Notes under the pieces: generated by a model | Told to the model about the DNA's origin: nothing | Database searches by the model: none | Seen by the model: the letters and a program-made list of their open reading frames with translations, nothing else | Assembly: GCA_003597995.1 (NCBI GenBank) | Contig: QZJY01000025.1 | Span: forward strand, 1 to 33,306 | Source: Dehalococcoidia bacterium | GTDB lineage: Bacteria; Chloroflexota; Dehalococcoidia; Dehalococcoidales; UBA1222 | Direction: 5' to 3' | DNA: 33,306 bases | Position numbers and translations under genes: made by a program | Shown: piece after piece, positions 1-8,545 of the stretch | Layout of the letters: every line of letters starts with the position of its first letter | How positions within the stretch are numbered: the first letter of the stretch is position 1

Positions 1-143
1 GCCTCACCGGGCTATTGGAAAACTTCCGCCTTTGCGCTACTATTTGGATAACTTTGTCACTAACCCCCAAAAATCCAATATGTACTGGACTCTTACACCT
101 GCTTTACCCAGCAAGTGTTTTCGGCTAAAATGTCTGCAAGCGA

Positions 144-233
144 GGAGAGGTGTCCGAGTGGTTCATGGTGCCGCTCTCGAAAAGCGGTTCCCGAGCAATC
201 GGGACGTGGGTTCGAATCCCACCCTCTCCGCCA
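144..233 (+). tRNA. tRNA-Ser(CGA)
   Basis: Long-variable-arm (class II) tRNA with an encoded CCA end. The acceptor GGAGAGG (144-150) pairs with CCTCTCC (223-229), G230 is the discriminator and CCA is 231-233. The anticodon stem CCGCT/AGCGG encloses the loop CTCGAAA, giving anticodon CGA at 178-180. The variable arm CCCGAGCAATCGGG and the GGTTCGAATCC T-loop are both clear. It is the first of two serine tRNAs in tandem. Nothing gene-like is seen in the 143 bases upstream. Confidence 0.96.
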
Positions 234-280
234 CTCTTATTATTCTTCTGCGTGACTTCCACTTTTCTTCCCATATAGGC

Positions 281-286
281 TATAAT
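281..286 (+). promoter_or_regulatory. -10 element (TATAAT) before second tRNA-Ser
   Basis: A perfect TATAAT lies 15 bases before the second tRNA-Ser. No good -35 box is present at 16-18 bp, so the tRNA may have its own weak promoter or be co-transcribed with the first one. Confidence 0.45.
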
Positions 287-301
287 AAAAGCGTTTAGCG
301 C

Positions 302-393
<92 letters not shown>

Positions 394-418
394 TCAGCAA
401 CTCCTTTCATCTGGTGGT

Positions 419-447
419 TTGACAAATCAAAAACAATCCTTTATAGT
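419..447 (+). promoter_or_regulatory. sigma70-type promoter for the trp T-box/trpB transcript
   Basis: TTGACA (419-424) and TATAGT (442-447) are separated by exactly 17 bp. The predicted transcript starts near 454, just ahead of the T-box leader. Confidence 0.8.
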
Positions 448-453
448 CTTTTC

Positions 454-742
454 AATTTGATATCTGAAAGGCTGAGAACAAGAATAGTAAGCCTTCGAGC
501 GGAGCCCAGAGAGCCGGGCAAGGTGTGAGCCGGTGCTAGCGCAGAGACTGAATGGACTTGGGAGCCGCCACCCGAAATCCGATAGCGGATAGTAGGTCTG
601 GACGTGAGGGGAGCGTTATCTAACCCCGGGGTATCTTGCGCAAGCGACGTACCCGAATGAGATGTCCGCCTCATGCGGACGAAGAAGGGTGGCACCGCAT
701 TAGGAAGCCTCCTGCCCCTTCAAGGGTGGGAGGCTTTTTTAT
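454..742 (+). promoter_or_regulatory. T-box leader, tryptophan (UGG) specifier, controlling the trpB2 gene
   Basis: A leader of about 290 nt carries the hallmark T-box sequence AAGGGTGGCACCGC (685-698). This is followed at once by an intrinsic terminator: GC-rich stem 705-734 with an internal CCCTT/AAGGG pairing, then TTTTTT. The long stem I is visible from about 495 to 575. On its 3' side the specifier loop reads ctgaaTGGac, with TGG at 553-555 followed by a purine, which gives a Trp codon. Known T-boxes read uncharged tRNA and switch between antiterminator and terminator. Here tRNA-Trp starvation would turn on the downstream trpB2-type gene. The T-box class is near certain. The specifier assignment rests on position and on agreement with the downstream gene. 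Confidence 0.9.
705..742 (+). terminator. T-box regulated terminator
   Basis: AAGCCTCC and GGAGGCTT form the outer stem, with an inner CCCTT/AAGGG pairing, followed by a run of T. The hairpin follows the T-box sequence directly, so it is the conditional terminator of the trp leader. Confidence 0.85.
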
Positions 743-855
743 TTTAAGGAGGTCGCTATGCAGCTATGGCGCTGGCCCGCAGGGGCCAAGATTAATTAAG
801 CAACAGAGGTTTTTCTAAACTGATAGAATTTTAGAATATAGAAAAGGAGAGAAAA

Positions 856-2211
856 ATGGATAGCATCAAGTTCATCTTGTCAGAAAAGGACATGCCTACC
901 CGGTGGTATAACATCCAGGCCGACCTGCCCGAGCCGCTGCCGCCCTATCTGCACCCGGGCACCAAGCAGCCGCTGGGCCCGTCCGACCTGGCGCCTCTAT
1001 TCCCCATGGAGCTCATCAAGCAGGAGGTCAGCCAGGAGCGCTACATTGACATCCCCGAAGAGGTGCAGAAAATATACCGCCAGTACCGCCCCACGCCGCT
1101 TTACCGCGCGCGACGGCTGGAGAAAGCGCTCGACACCCCGGCTCACATCTATTACAAGTTCGAGGATGTCAGTCCGGCCGGCTCCCATAAGCCCAACACC
1201 GCCATCCCCCAGGCCTATTACAACAAACAGGAGGGCATCAAACGCCTTACCACCGAGACCGGCGCCGGGCAGTGGGGCAGCTCGCTGGCCTTTGCCTGCA
1301 GCCTCTTCGGCCTCGAGCTCAAGGTTTACATGGTCAAGGTCAGCTACAATCAAAAACCTTACCGCCGCATGATGATGGAAACCTGGGGCGCCAAGTGCGT
1401 GCCCAGCCCCAGCAACGATACCAACTCCGGGCGCGCCGCACTGGCCGCCGACCCCAACAACCCCGGCAGTCTGGGGCTGGCCATCAGCGAAGCCGTGGAG
1501 GATGCCGGCCCGCGCGAGGATACCCATTACTCGCTGGGCAGCGTGCTCAACCATGTTCTGATGCACCAGACAGTCATCGGACAGGAGTGCCAGAAACAAA
1601 TGGAGATGGCCGGCGAATACCCTGATGTGGTCATCGCCTGCGTCGGCGGCGGCTCCAACTTCGGCGGCATCGCGCTGCCCTTCGTCCACGACAAGCTGGC
1701 TAAGGGAAAAAAGACGCGCATCGTCGCCGTCGAGCCATCGAGCTGCCCGTCGCTGACCAAGGGATTGTATGCCTATGATTTCGGTGACGTGGCCGGCCTG
1801 GCTCCCATCGCCAAGATGTTCACCCTGGGCAGCCATTTCATGCCGCCTCCGGTGCACGCCGGCGGCCTGCGCTACCACGGCATGGCGCCCATCGTGAGCC
1901 ACCTGCACAAGCTGGGCATCATCGAGGCCAGAGCGGTCAACCAGCTGGCCACCTTCGAGGCCGGCATCACCTTTGCCCGCAGCGAGGGATTCATCAGCGC
2001 GCCCGAAACCAACCACGCCATCCGCGCCGCCATCGACGAGGCCATCAAATGCCGCGAGTCCGGCGAAAAGAAGGTCATACTCTTCAACCACAGCGGCCAC
2101 GGCCACTTCGATATGTCGGCCTACGACGCCTACCTGTCCGGCAAGCTTACCGACTACGAATACCCCGCCGAAAAGGTCAAAGAAGCGCTGGCCTGCCTGC
2201 CTTCCGTATAA
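856..2211 (+). CDS. trpB: Tryptophan synthase beta chain, TrpB2 type
   Basis: This is a PLP enzyme of 451 residues that should condense indole with serine to give tryptophan. The internal-aldimine lysine is in GSHKPNTA (K112). The [12 protein letters not shown] segment (136-147) and the phosphate-binding GGGSN loop (264-268) are present. The C-terminal [10 protein letters not shown] motif is typical of the longer TrpB2 subfamily. TrpB1 enzymes are about 400 residues, so the length also supports TrpB2. The start is fixed by AAGGAG eight bases upstream of ATG. There is no trpA or other trp gene next to it; the gene stands alone behind a Trp-type T-box. TrpB2 proteins in other organisms either work with TrpA or salvage free indole. 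The T-box shows the cell treats it as a tryptophan-supply gene. Confidence 0.93.
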   Translation: MDSIKFILSEKDMPTRWYNIQADLPEPLPPYLHPGTKQPLGPSDLAPLFPMELIKQEVSQERYIDIPEEVQKIYRQYRPTPLYRARRLEKALDTPAHIYYKFEDVSPAGSHKPNTAIPQAYYNKQEGIKRLTTETGAGQWGSSLAFACSLFGLELKVYMVKVSYNQKPYRRMMMETWGAKCVPSPSNDTNSGRAALAADPNNPGSLGLAISEAVEDAGPREDTHYSLGSVLNHVLMHQTVIGQECQKQMEMAGEYPDVVIACVGGGSNFGGIALPFVHDKLAKGKKTRIVAVEPSSCPSLTKGLYAYDFGDVAGLAPIAKMFTLGSHFMPPPVHAGGLRYHGMAPIVSHLHKLGIIEARAVNQLATFEAGITFARSEGFISAPETNHAIRAAIDEAIKCRESGEKKVILFNHSGHGHFDMSAYDAYLSGKLTDYEYPAEKVKEALACLPSV

Positions 2212-2231
2212 CAGGGCTCCTACCAAACAAC

Positions 2232-2270
2232 AAAAAGAAGGGGGGGCGGACAGCCCCCCTTCTTTTATTT
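2232..2270. terminator. Bidirectional terminator between convergent trpB and ileS
   Basis: A G-run/C-run hairpin (GGGGGGC at 2241-2247 with GCCCCCC at 2253-2259) is flanked by AAAAAGAA on the left and TTCTTTTATTTT on the right. It can therefore end transcripts from both the plus-strand trpB gene and the minus-strand ileS gene. Confidence 0.8.
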
Positions 2271-2285
2271 TAATCCAGGCGAGTC

Positions 2286-5200
2286 TTAAGGCTGCTTGAT
2301 AACGCCCAGCGTAATCGTGTGTCCGCCGAGCTTGTGTTCTTCGGTGCGGACGCCCTGAGGAGGGACCTCGAAGCGTATTTCACGAGAGAGCGTCTCGCGC
2401 TTAATGTAGGCGGCATAAGCCTGCATCACGTCCCGGACGTAATCATCGGACTGGTAGTAAGTAACTATATAGTCGGCGATTTCGAAACCGGCGGTCTTAC
2501 GCATGGTCTGCAAGCGGTGCACGATTTCGCGCGTCAGGCCTTCCTTGGCCAGTTCCGGGGTGATATTGGTATCGACAGCCACCCCCAGCTCCCCCTCTTC
2601 GCAGAAGGCACTCAGAGTAGTAGCCGTTTCGTTTACACCAATCTCGTCCGAAAAAACCAGTGACTTGACGTTGAGCTCTTCCAGAATCTGGTCATCAGAG
2701 CGCTTCAGCCCCTTCTTCTCACTGGCCGACCTCACCCTGACAACGGCTGCATTGAGCGGCTGGCGTACTTTGATAGCGGTCTGCGCCCGTGCCGCGCGTC
2801 CCAGGCTGGAGACCTTCATGGCCAGCCGGATATCGGCGGATAGGTTCTCATCTATAAGGCTCTCGTCCGCCTTGGGGAAATCCGCCAGGTGTACGCTGTC
2901 CGGGGCATCGGGATAGACCGTTACCACCAGGTTCTGATACATCTCTTCTGCCAGGAAAGGCATGAACGGCGCCAGCAGTTTGGAGAGCGTCACCAGGCAT
3001 TTATAAAGGGTCTGGTAGGCTGCCAGTTTATCTGTATCGCTCTCGCTCTTCCAGAAACGCCGCCGCGAGCGGCGCACGTACCAGTTGGAGAGAAAATCCA
3101 CGAAGCGTTCGATGGCGCGCCCGGCATCGGTGATATTGTAGCCGTCCAGGTCGGCGGTAACCTCTTTCACCAGTTGGTTGAGTTCGGAAAGTATCCAGCG
3201 GTCCAGCTCGGAGGGTTCCGGCCTGCTGGTATCCACAGCCGGGTTATATTTATCGATATTGGCATAGGTGACGAAGAAAGAATATACGTTCCACAGGATA
3301 AGCATGAACTGGCGCGTCACCTCAGAGACAAGCTGCTCCGAAAAACGCCGGGCATTGCCGGGAGGGGCCGCCGTGAATAGGTACCAGCGCAGGGCGTCTG
3401 CGCCGTATTTTTGCAACACTGGTAGCGGCTCCACCATATTGCCGCGTGATTTGCTCATCTTCTCGCCCTGGGCGTCCAGGATATGACCCAGGCAGATGAC
3501 ATTCTTATAGCAGGGCTTGTCGAAAAGCAAAGTAGAGATGGCGTGCAAGCTATAAAACCAGCCGCGCGTCTGGTCCACACCCTCGCAGATGTAGTCCGCC
3601 GGGAAACGCCCGTCCTCGAAGATGCCTCGGCTTTCCGGCTCGAAGGGGTAGTGCCACTGGGCTACCGGCATGGCGCCGGAATCAAACCAGCAGTCTATAA
3701 CTTCACTGGCCCGTTTCATCCTGCCATCGCATTTCTGGCAGTTGTATACGGCCTCGTCAACGTATGGGCGGTGGAGGTCCATAGGTTCCTTGAGGCCGCT
3801 GAAACCGGGCTTGGTTTTGAGTTCTGCCACGCTGCCGACGCACTCCTGCGCCCTACATTTTTCGCACTGCCACACTGGTAAAGGCGTGCCCCAGTAGCGC
3901 TCGCGGGAAAAGGCCCAGTCTACATTGTTGGCTAACCAGTCGCCGAAACGCCCCTCTTTAATATGCTCGGGGTACCAGTTAATCTGTTCGTTGCCCGCCA
4001 GTAGCCTGTCTTTCAGCATAGCCGTTTTTATATACCACGACTGCTTGGCGTAATAAAGGAGCGGCGTGTTGCAGCGCCAGCAGAACGGATAGGTATGGTG
4101 AATGGTCTCGGCCTTGAGGAGCAACCCTCTGGATTTCAGGTCGGAGATGATTTCCTTATCGGCGCTTTTGACGAACCTGCCGGCGAAGGGATAGCTGCCT
4201 GTTATCTTGCCCTGCAGGTCCACCTGTTGCACGAAGTCCAGCCCCTCAACCCTACCGGCTTCGAAGTCCGCCTCGCCAAAGGCCGGCGCCACATGCACGA
4301 TGCCCGTGCCGTCCTCCATAGTGACAAAGGAAGTGGCTATCACCCGGTAACTGAGGTTCGGGTCGGGGGCTTCCGCCTTGATGACCGGGCTCGATTGTGT
4401 CCCGCCGGTTTGAAAGCGCCTTCGCTCTACGCCGTAGTCATGCGGATTGTAGAGTGGAGTATATCGCAAACCTACGAGGTCCTGGCCCTTCACTACCGCC
4501 GCCACACGGGCGTGGCCCAGACCCGCTGCTGCCAGTCGAGCACAGGCCATGATAATATTCTCATTTTCGAGTTCCACTACAGCGTAGTCGGCATCAGCGC
4601 ACACAGCGAGTGCCGTATTGCCCGGCAACGTCCAGGGCGTGGTGGTCCAGGCAAGCAGGAATAGCGGCAAATGCGGACTCGCGCCCCCGCTAACGAGCTT
4701 ACCTACCGCGGACTCTTCAGTCACCTTAAACTTTATGTAAACCGATGGGTCAGGCGTGTCGTCCTTATATCCCTGCGCCACTTCGTGGGATGACAGCGAA
4801 GTGCCACAGCGCGGGCAGTGCGGCGTCACGCGGTAGCCCTGGTACACCAGCCCCTTATCCCACATCTGCTTGAGTATCCACCAGCCGCTTTCGATATAGC
4901 TGTTGTCCATGGTGATATAGGGATGCTCCAGGTCCACCCAGAAGCCGATGCGCTCGGTCAGGGAGTCCCATTCCTTCAGGTAGCGGAAGACGCTTTCCCG
5001 GCATTTGGCGTTGAATTTGTCGATTCCGTAGCGCTCGATATCCGTCTTATTGGAGAAGCCAAGCTGTTTCTCTACTTCGAGCTCAACCGGTAATCCATGG
5101 GTATCCCAACCGGCAATGCGCGGGGTATAGTAGCCCTGCATCGACTTGTAGCGCGGAATGATGTCTTTAAAAACACGCGAGATGACATGATGGATACCGG

Positions 5201-5360
5201 GCTTTCCATTAGCCGTCGGGGGGCCTTCGTACATGGTAAAACGCTGACCTGCGCGGCGGTTTTCCACGCTGCGCCTAAAGATATTTTTCTCCCGCCAGAA
5301 GCCCAGCGTGGCTTCCTCCATCTGGGAGAAGTTAGCTTTGCTACCCACTACCTTGAACAT
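2286..5360 (-). CDS. ileS: Isoleucyl-tRNA synthetase
   Basis: Class I aminoacyl-tRNA synthetase of 1024 residues that charges tRNA-Ile in the cytoplasm. The HIGH-box region reads PPTANGKPGIHH (about 48-58) and the KMSKS loop is at 634-638. Between them lies the CP1 editing domain, with its T-rich TTPWTLPGNTAL stretch and the GTGIVHVAPAFGE segment. An anticodon-binding domain follows, then a C-terminal extension of DUF5915 type. Length and C-terminus fit the 'eukaryote-like' IleS2 branch rather than the E. coli type; in other bacteria that branch is often insensitive to mupirocin. The start ATG is preceded by AAGGGG. The gene has its own promoter and an isoleucine T-box, although it directly follows jag in the same orientation. 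Confidence 0.97.
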   Translation of the reverse strand: MFKVVGSKANFSQMEEATLGFWREKNIFRRSVENRRAGQRFTMYEGPPTANGKPGIHHVISRVFKDIIPRYKSMQGYYTPRIAGWDTHGLPVELEVEKQLGFSNKTDIERYGIDKFNAKCRESVFRYLKEWDSLTERIGFWVDLEHPYITMDNSYIESGWWILKQMWDKGLVYQGYRVTPHCPRCGTSLSSHEVAQGYKDDTPDPSVYIKFKVTEESAVGKLVSGGASPHLPLFLLAWTTTPWTLPGNTALAVCADADYAVVELENENIIMACARLAAAGLGHARVAAVVKGQDLVGLRYTPLYNPHDYGVERRRFQTGGTQSSPVIKAEAPDPNLSYRVIATSFVTMEDGTGIVHVAPAFGEADFEAGRVEGLDFVQQVDLQGKITGSYPFAGRFVKSADKEIISDLKSRGLLLKAETIHHTYPFCWRCNTPLLYYAKQSWYIKTAMLKDRLLAGNEQINWYPEHIKEGRFGDWLANNVDWAFSRERYWGTPLPVWQCEKCRAQECVGSVAELKTKPGFSGLKEPMDLHRPYVDEAVYNCQKCDGRMKRASEVIDCWFDSGAMPVAQWHYPFEPESRGIFEDGRFPADYICEGVDQTRGWFYSLHAISTLLFDKPCYKNVICLGHILDAQGEKMSKSRGNMVEPLPVLQKYGADALRWYLFTAAPPGNARRFSEQLVSEVTRQFMLILWNVYSFFVTYANIDKYNPAVDTSRPEPSELDRWILSELNQLVKEVTADLDGYNITDAGRAIERFVDFLSNWYVRRSRRRFWKSESDTDKLAAYQTLYKCLVTLSKLLAPFMPFLAEEMYQNLVVTVYPDAPDSVHLADFPKADESLIDENLSADIRLAMKVSSLGRAARAQTAIKVRQPLNAAVVRVRSASEKKGLKRSDDQILEELNVKSLVFSDEIGVNETATTLSAFCEEGELGVAVDTNITPELAKEGLTREIVHRLQTMRKTAGFEIADYIVTYYQSDDYVRDVMQAYAAYIKRETLSREIRFEVPPQGVRTEEHKLGGHTITLGVIKQP

Positions 5361-5373
5361 GCTTTACCCCTTA

Positions 5374-5645
5374 TAAAAAATAGGCCCGTCCATCGAGGAC
5401 GGGTTTATGCCCGCGGTACCACCCCGCTTTTCCGCCTTAGGCGGAACACTTACTGGAGCACTAACATGCCCCGCCAGTTCTAACGGCTGGCATCCGGCCC
5501 GGCCTATTCGTCCGATTTTAAGGGACTTTTGGCTGGCGGCTCGGGAGGGATTTTCAGAAAGAGCCACAGGTCTGCTCACACCATACCAGACTCGCTTGCT
5601 GAGAGCGAACTTCCTTACTCTTCTCCGTCAAGGCCTTTAAGCTGG
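5374..5645 (-). promoter_or_regulatory. T-box leader, isoleucine (AUC) specifier, controlling ileS
   Basis: On the minus strand the T-box core GGGGTGGTACCGCGG is at 5411-5425. It is followed by a terminator hairpin (CCCGTCC/GGACGGG) and a T-run at 5374-5404, 14 bases before the ileS start. Stem I runs from about 5635 to 5540. Its 3' side carries ctgaaaATCcc, with the ATC isoleucine codon at 5549-5551. Specifier and gene agree, so uncharged tRNA-Ile would antiterminate ileS. The Ile and Trp leaders in this window share the layout but show no strong primary-sequence duplication. Confidence 0.94.
5385..5403 (-). terminator. T-box regulated terminator upstream of ileS
   Basis: A 7-bp stem, CCCGTCC with GGACGGG, encloses a 5-nt loop. 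On the minus strand it is followed by GCCTATTTTTT, giving an intrinsic terminator whose formation the T-box controls. Confidence 0.85.
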
Positions 5646-5661
5646 TTATTCAATTAAATCT

Positions 5662-5667
5662 ATTATA
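5662..5667 (-). promoter_or_regulatory. -10 element of the ileS T-box transcript
   Basis: A perfect TATAAT on the minus strand lies just before the T-box leader and next to the jag stop codon. The -35 region at 17 bp is not consensus. The box position implies a transcript start near 5655. Confidence 0.6.
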
Positions 5668-5671
5668 GCAC

Positions 5672-6343
5672 CTACTTGGGCTTCGGGAGTATCACCACTT
5701 TGCGCGCTTCGCCGAAACCCACGCTCTCAGTGGTAACATACGGGTGTTCGGCCAGCGCCAGGTGAATGATGCGGCGTTCGTAGGCTGGCATGGGCTCAAG
5801 GGCGCAGGACTTACCGCTGACCTCGACCTGCTCCCCCACGTGCTGGGCCAGGGTGCGCAAAGACTCATAGCGGCGCTTCTTATAGCCGTTGACGTCTAAT
5901 ACCAACGGTGCGGCATAACCCGTTTGGCGGGTTACCATCAAGCGCGTGATATATTGCAGGCAGGCCAGTGTTTGCCCACGCCGCCCTATGAGTATCCCCA
6001 GGTCTTCGCCGTTGATATCCAGGACGATAGGCGCCGCGGATTTTTCTTCATCGTCCGCCACGGGATTGTCGTACTGACAGGAAACGCTGGCATCCAGCCC
6101 CATGTGGGACAGGATGATTTCAAGGCTTTCCTGGGCACTGGCGGCCACCTGCTCTTCTGGTGGAATTCTATTGGCCGTCTCGGTGACCCGTATACGGGCG
6201 GCTTCCGCCCCTAAGCCCAGCAGGCCGGGCTTGCCTTCGCTCAGTACTTCAATCTCCACCTGATCGAGCCTCAAACCTAGCTGTTCCAGCGCCCGGCGCG
6301 TGGCTTCATCCACCGTCCTGGCGCTTATCTCAAGCTCTTTCAT
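5672..6343 (-). CDS. jag: Jag/KhpB (EloR) RNA-binding protein
   Basis: Predicted cytoplasmic RNA-binding protein of 223 residues with the three parts of the family. First is a Jag_N domain (MKELEISARTVDEATRRAL...). A KH domain follows with the GRRG loop inside LGILIGRRGQTLACLQY. Last is a C-terminal R3H domain with RRIIHLALAEH. The ATG at 6343 is chosen over one 12 codons upstream because it matches the usual Jag N-terminus and has AGAAGGGA before it. It follows yidC by 66 bases on the same strand, the classic yidC-jag pairing. Relatives in Firmicutes bind RNA with KhpA and affect cell elongation. Confidence 0.92.
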   Translation of the reverse strand: MKELEISARTVDEATRRALEQLGLRLDQVEIEVLSEGKPGLLGLGAEAARIRVTETANRIPPEEQVAASAQESLEIILSHMGLDASVSCQYDNPVADDEEKSAAPIVLDINGEDLGILIGRRGQTLACLQYITRLMVTRQTGYAAPLVLDVNGYKKRRYESLRTLAQHVGEQVEVSGKSCALEPMPAYERRIIHLALAEHPYVTTESVGFGEARKVVILPKPK

Positions 6344-6409
6344 CTTAATCCCTTCTATCGGTTGACCATCAACCCGCATCGGAGACCGGATACTGAGCGG
6401 AGAGATGGT

Positions 6410-7201
6410 CTATTTTTTGGGCTTGCGCGATATAGACGGCGTCTTGCCTTTTCCGAAGGGTACAAGGGCAAGCGCTTGCCGCGGCAAGCCAGCCAGACCG
6501 CCCCACCCGCTGTAGAAATACTGCATTCCAACGCGCACAACTGCATTGACGACCCAGTATAATGCCAGTCCGCTCGGCACGCTGATGGAAAAGAAACCGA
6601 ACATAATGGGCATCATAACCTGCATCAGTTGCGCCTGCTGCGCCTGTTTAGGGTCGGTGGAGGTCTGTGTGGTCATCTTCTGCTGCAGCCACATGCTGCC
6701 GCCAACCAGTATCGCCAGCAAGTAGTCGGGAGCGCCCAGGTTGAGCCAGAGGAAATGGGTATTCAGTGGCATGGCGGCGAATATGACAGGCCAGGAATAC
6801 AGGTTGCCAGAAAGGCCGAGGAATTTCTCCGGGGTTACCGCCATCAAGCCGATGATAGCCTGGTATAGCGCAATCCAGATGGGCGTCTGGAGGAGTGTCG
6901 GCAGCAGGCAGCCGGCCGGGCTGACGCCGGACTCGCGGTAGAGTCTCATCTGCTCCTGGGCCAGCATCGGGGCATCCTTGGCATGTTTTTTCTTCAGTTC
7001 AGCCAGCCGGGGCTGGATGTCCTGCATGGCCTTGGTAGCCTTCATCTGCTTGAGCGTCAGCGGATACATGACCGCATTGATGAATAGGGTTAACACGATG
7101 ATGGATAACCCGAAACTGTTTCCTAGATAATGAGACAGCGCTATCAGCACGTTGGTCACGGGCTGGAGTATGATCAGGTTCCAAATCTCTCCGATATTCA
7201 A
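6410..7201 (-). CDS. yidC: YidC/Oxa1 membrane protein insertase
   Basis: Integral membrane insertase of 263 residues with about five hydrophobic segments and the conserved cytosolic helical hairpin (QMKATKAM...MRLYRESGVSPAGC). The GVSPAGCLLPTLLQTPIWIALYQAI core is diagnostic. The short form without the large periplasmic domain fits a monoderm cell. No lipobox is present at the N-terminus. The arginine of the hydrophilic groove (R366 in E. coli YidC, R73 in B. subtilis SpoIIIJ) aligns with N42 here (FINAVMYPLT). The C-terminus is basic (GKGKTPSISRKPKK), as in forms that bind ribosomes. Confidence 0.94.
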   Translation of the reverse strand: MNIGEIWNLIILQPVTNVLIALSHYLGNSFGLSIIVLTLFINAVMYPLTLKQMKATKAMQDIQPRLAELKKKHAKDAPMLAQEQMRLYRESGVSPAGCLLPTLLQTPIWIALYQAIIGLMAVTPEKFLGLSGNLYSWPVIFAAMPLNTHFLWLNLGAPDYLLAILVGGSMWLQQKMTTQTSTDPKQAQQAQLMQVMMPIMFGFFSISVPSGLALYWVVNAVVRVGMQYFYSGWGGLAGLPRQALALVPFGKGKTPSISRKPKK

Positions 7202-7292
7202 GTTACATCTTCCTCACTAAGCAGCACTAGGTTTTTCCGGAAATCCCGTTATGGATATATGCGCATTCATGTATCTCAAATACACCGCCTTT

Positions 7293-8519
7293 CTATTTGG
7301 TAGCCGTAACAGTAACTGTAGCGGTAACAGTGGCGGTAGCGGTCGCGGTTGTGGAAACGGATTCCAAGGCAAAGGCCTTGTATTCACCTGTGGCCATATT
7401 TAGAGCATATATTTTCTCAGATTGAAAACCATGGATATATACAATACCATTGGCAGCGGAAAGCGGAGAGCTTACGGTAAGCTTGCTCTGATTATTATCC
7501 TTAATCCTTAGATCTACAATGAGAACCTGCGATTTGATGCCAGTGGCGTCTAACGAATAAATTTTGGCGTCATGAGTGGCTACGACAACCTTGCCGTCCA
7601 CAACCACAGGAGAAGACGCTATTTCCGTACCCAGGTCGAAGGTCGTCACTAGGCTGCCATCCTGGGTTTTAACAGCATAGACTTTTCCGTCTAGGCACGG
7701 GGCATAGAGGATGCCATTTGAGATAACGGGTGTAGCCCAGAACCATTCGCGCGGCTCATTCCCGCTCTGGCCGGAAGCGGGAAACTGCCATTTGAGGCTG
7801 CCGGTGACTTCGTCCAGGGCATAGATATGGCGGTCGAATGAAGCTACATACACGGTTCCGCCAGCAATAACAGGGGTGGCTATGATGGCACCCTTCGTGC
7901 CAAATGACCACTTTTGCTTACCAGTCGCCGTATCTACGGCATAAACTTTCTTGTCGAACGAACCCACAAAGACCATTCCATCATCCGCAGCTGGTGTTGA
8001 CCAAATTTTATTGCCCGTCTTAAATTCCCAGACTTTCGCCAGCGTGGTTGCATCAAGGGCATAGAGCTTGCCGTTTGAGGATGCCACGTAAACTCTCCCT
8101 TGATCGATGACAGTCCCCCCGACAATGGGCTTGGAATCGTCGGCACTCAGGGTGACACTGCTCGATATGCGCGTGTTAACATTGAATGTATAAACCTTAC
8201 CGTTATAACCGGCTATGTATAACTGGTCGCCGGACATTGACAGATTACCGTATACAGCCACTATGGTCGAGGGTGCCGAGCAACCAAAGCCCCCACTGCT
8301 CGTAGGCGTGGTGTCAACGGCAATTCCCCATAAGGTACTGCCATCAGCAGCTGTAAGCGCGTCCAGCTGCCCGAAACCGGAAACAGTGTAAAGATTACCC
8401 CCGTAGACGGTTACGCCCGCCCATCCCGCAGACACAGCCGTAGAACCACAACTGCTAAGGGTGACAAAGATTGCCAGTAGCGCCAGGGTGAGGATAGCAA
8501 CAAATACTTTTTTCTTCAA
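7293..8519 (-). CDS. Secreted lipoprotein with PQQ-type beta-propeller (BamB-like fold)
   Basis: The 408-residue protein begins with a lipoprotein signal (KKK, hydrophobic stretch, lipobox LSSC with C24). About seven blades of the type 'GTVYVASFDRHIYALD...GSLKW' follow, as in PQQ-repeat propellers such as BamB. The catalytic residues of PQQ dehydrogenases are not apparent, so a binding or scaffolding role is more likely than an enzyme. The C-terminus is a low-complexity Thr/Ala/Val tail of about 20 residues (TATATATVTATVTVTATK) that could span or associate with the cell wall. The start is a TTG with AGGGGAAA seven bases upstream. The gene sits between yidD and yidC, where no propeller gene is normally found. 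Confidence 0.8.
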   Translation of the reverse strand: MKKKVFVAILTLALLAIFVTLSSCGSTAVSAGWAGVTVYGGNLYTVSGFGQLDALTAADGSTLWGIAVDTTPTSSGGFGCSAPSTIVAVYGNLSMSGDQLYIAGYNGKVYTFNVNTRISSSVTLSADDSKPIVGGTVIDQGRVYVASSNGKLYALDATTLAKVWEFKTGNKIWSTPAADDGMVFVGSFDKKVYAVDTATGKQKWSFGTKGAIIATPVIAGGTVYVASFDRHIYALDEVTGSLKWQFPASGQSGNEPREWFWATPVISNGILYAPCLDGKVYAVKTQDGSLVTTFDLGTEIASSPVVVDGKVVVATHDAKIYSLDATGIKSQVLIVDLRIKDNNQSKLTVSSPLSAANGIVYIHGFQSEKIYALNMATGEYKAFALESVSTTATATATVTATVTVTATK

Positions 8520-8545
8520 TGCAAATTTCCCCTATCAGACTCTTT

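Noticed and set aside
441-818. Small frames within the trp leader
   Set aside because: They cross the T-box stem I, T-box motif and terminator; a short leader peptide is not needed for T-box control and none has a convincing start.
997-2226. Long 409-codon open frame on the minus strand
   Set aside because: Lies fully antisense to trpB and reflects its GC-rich third positions; the translation resembles no protein, whereas the plus strand has all TrpB motifs.
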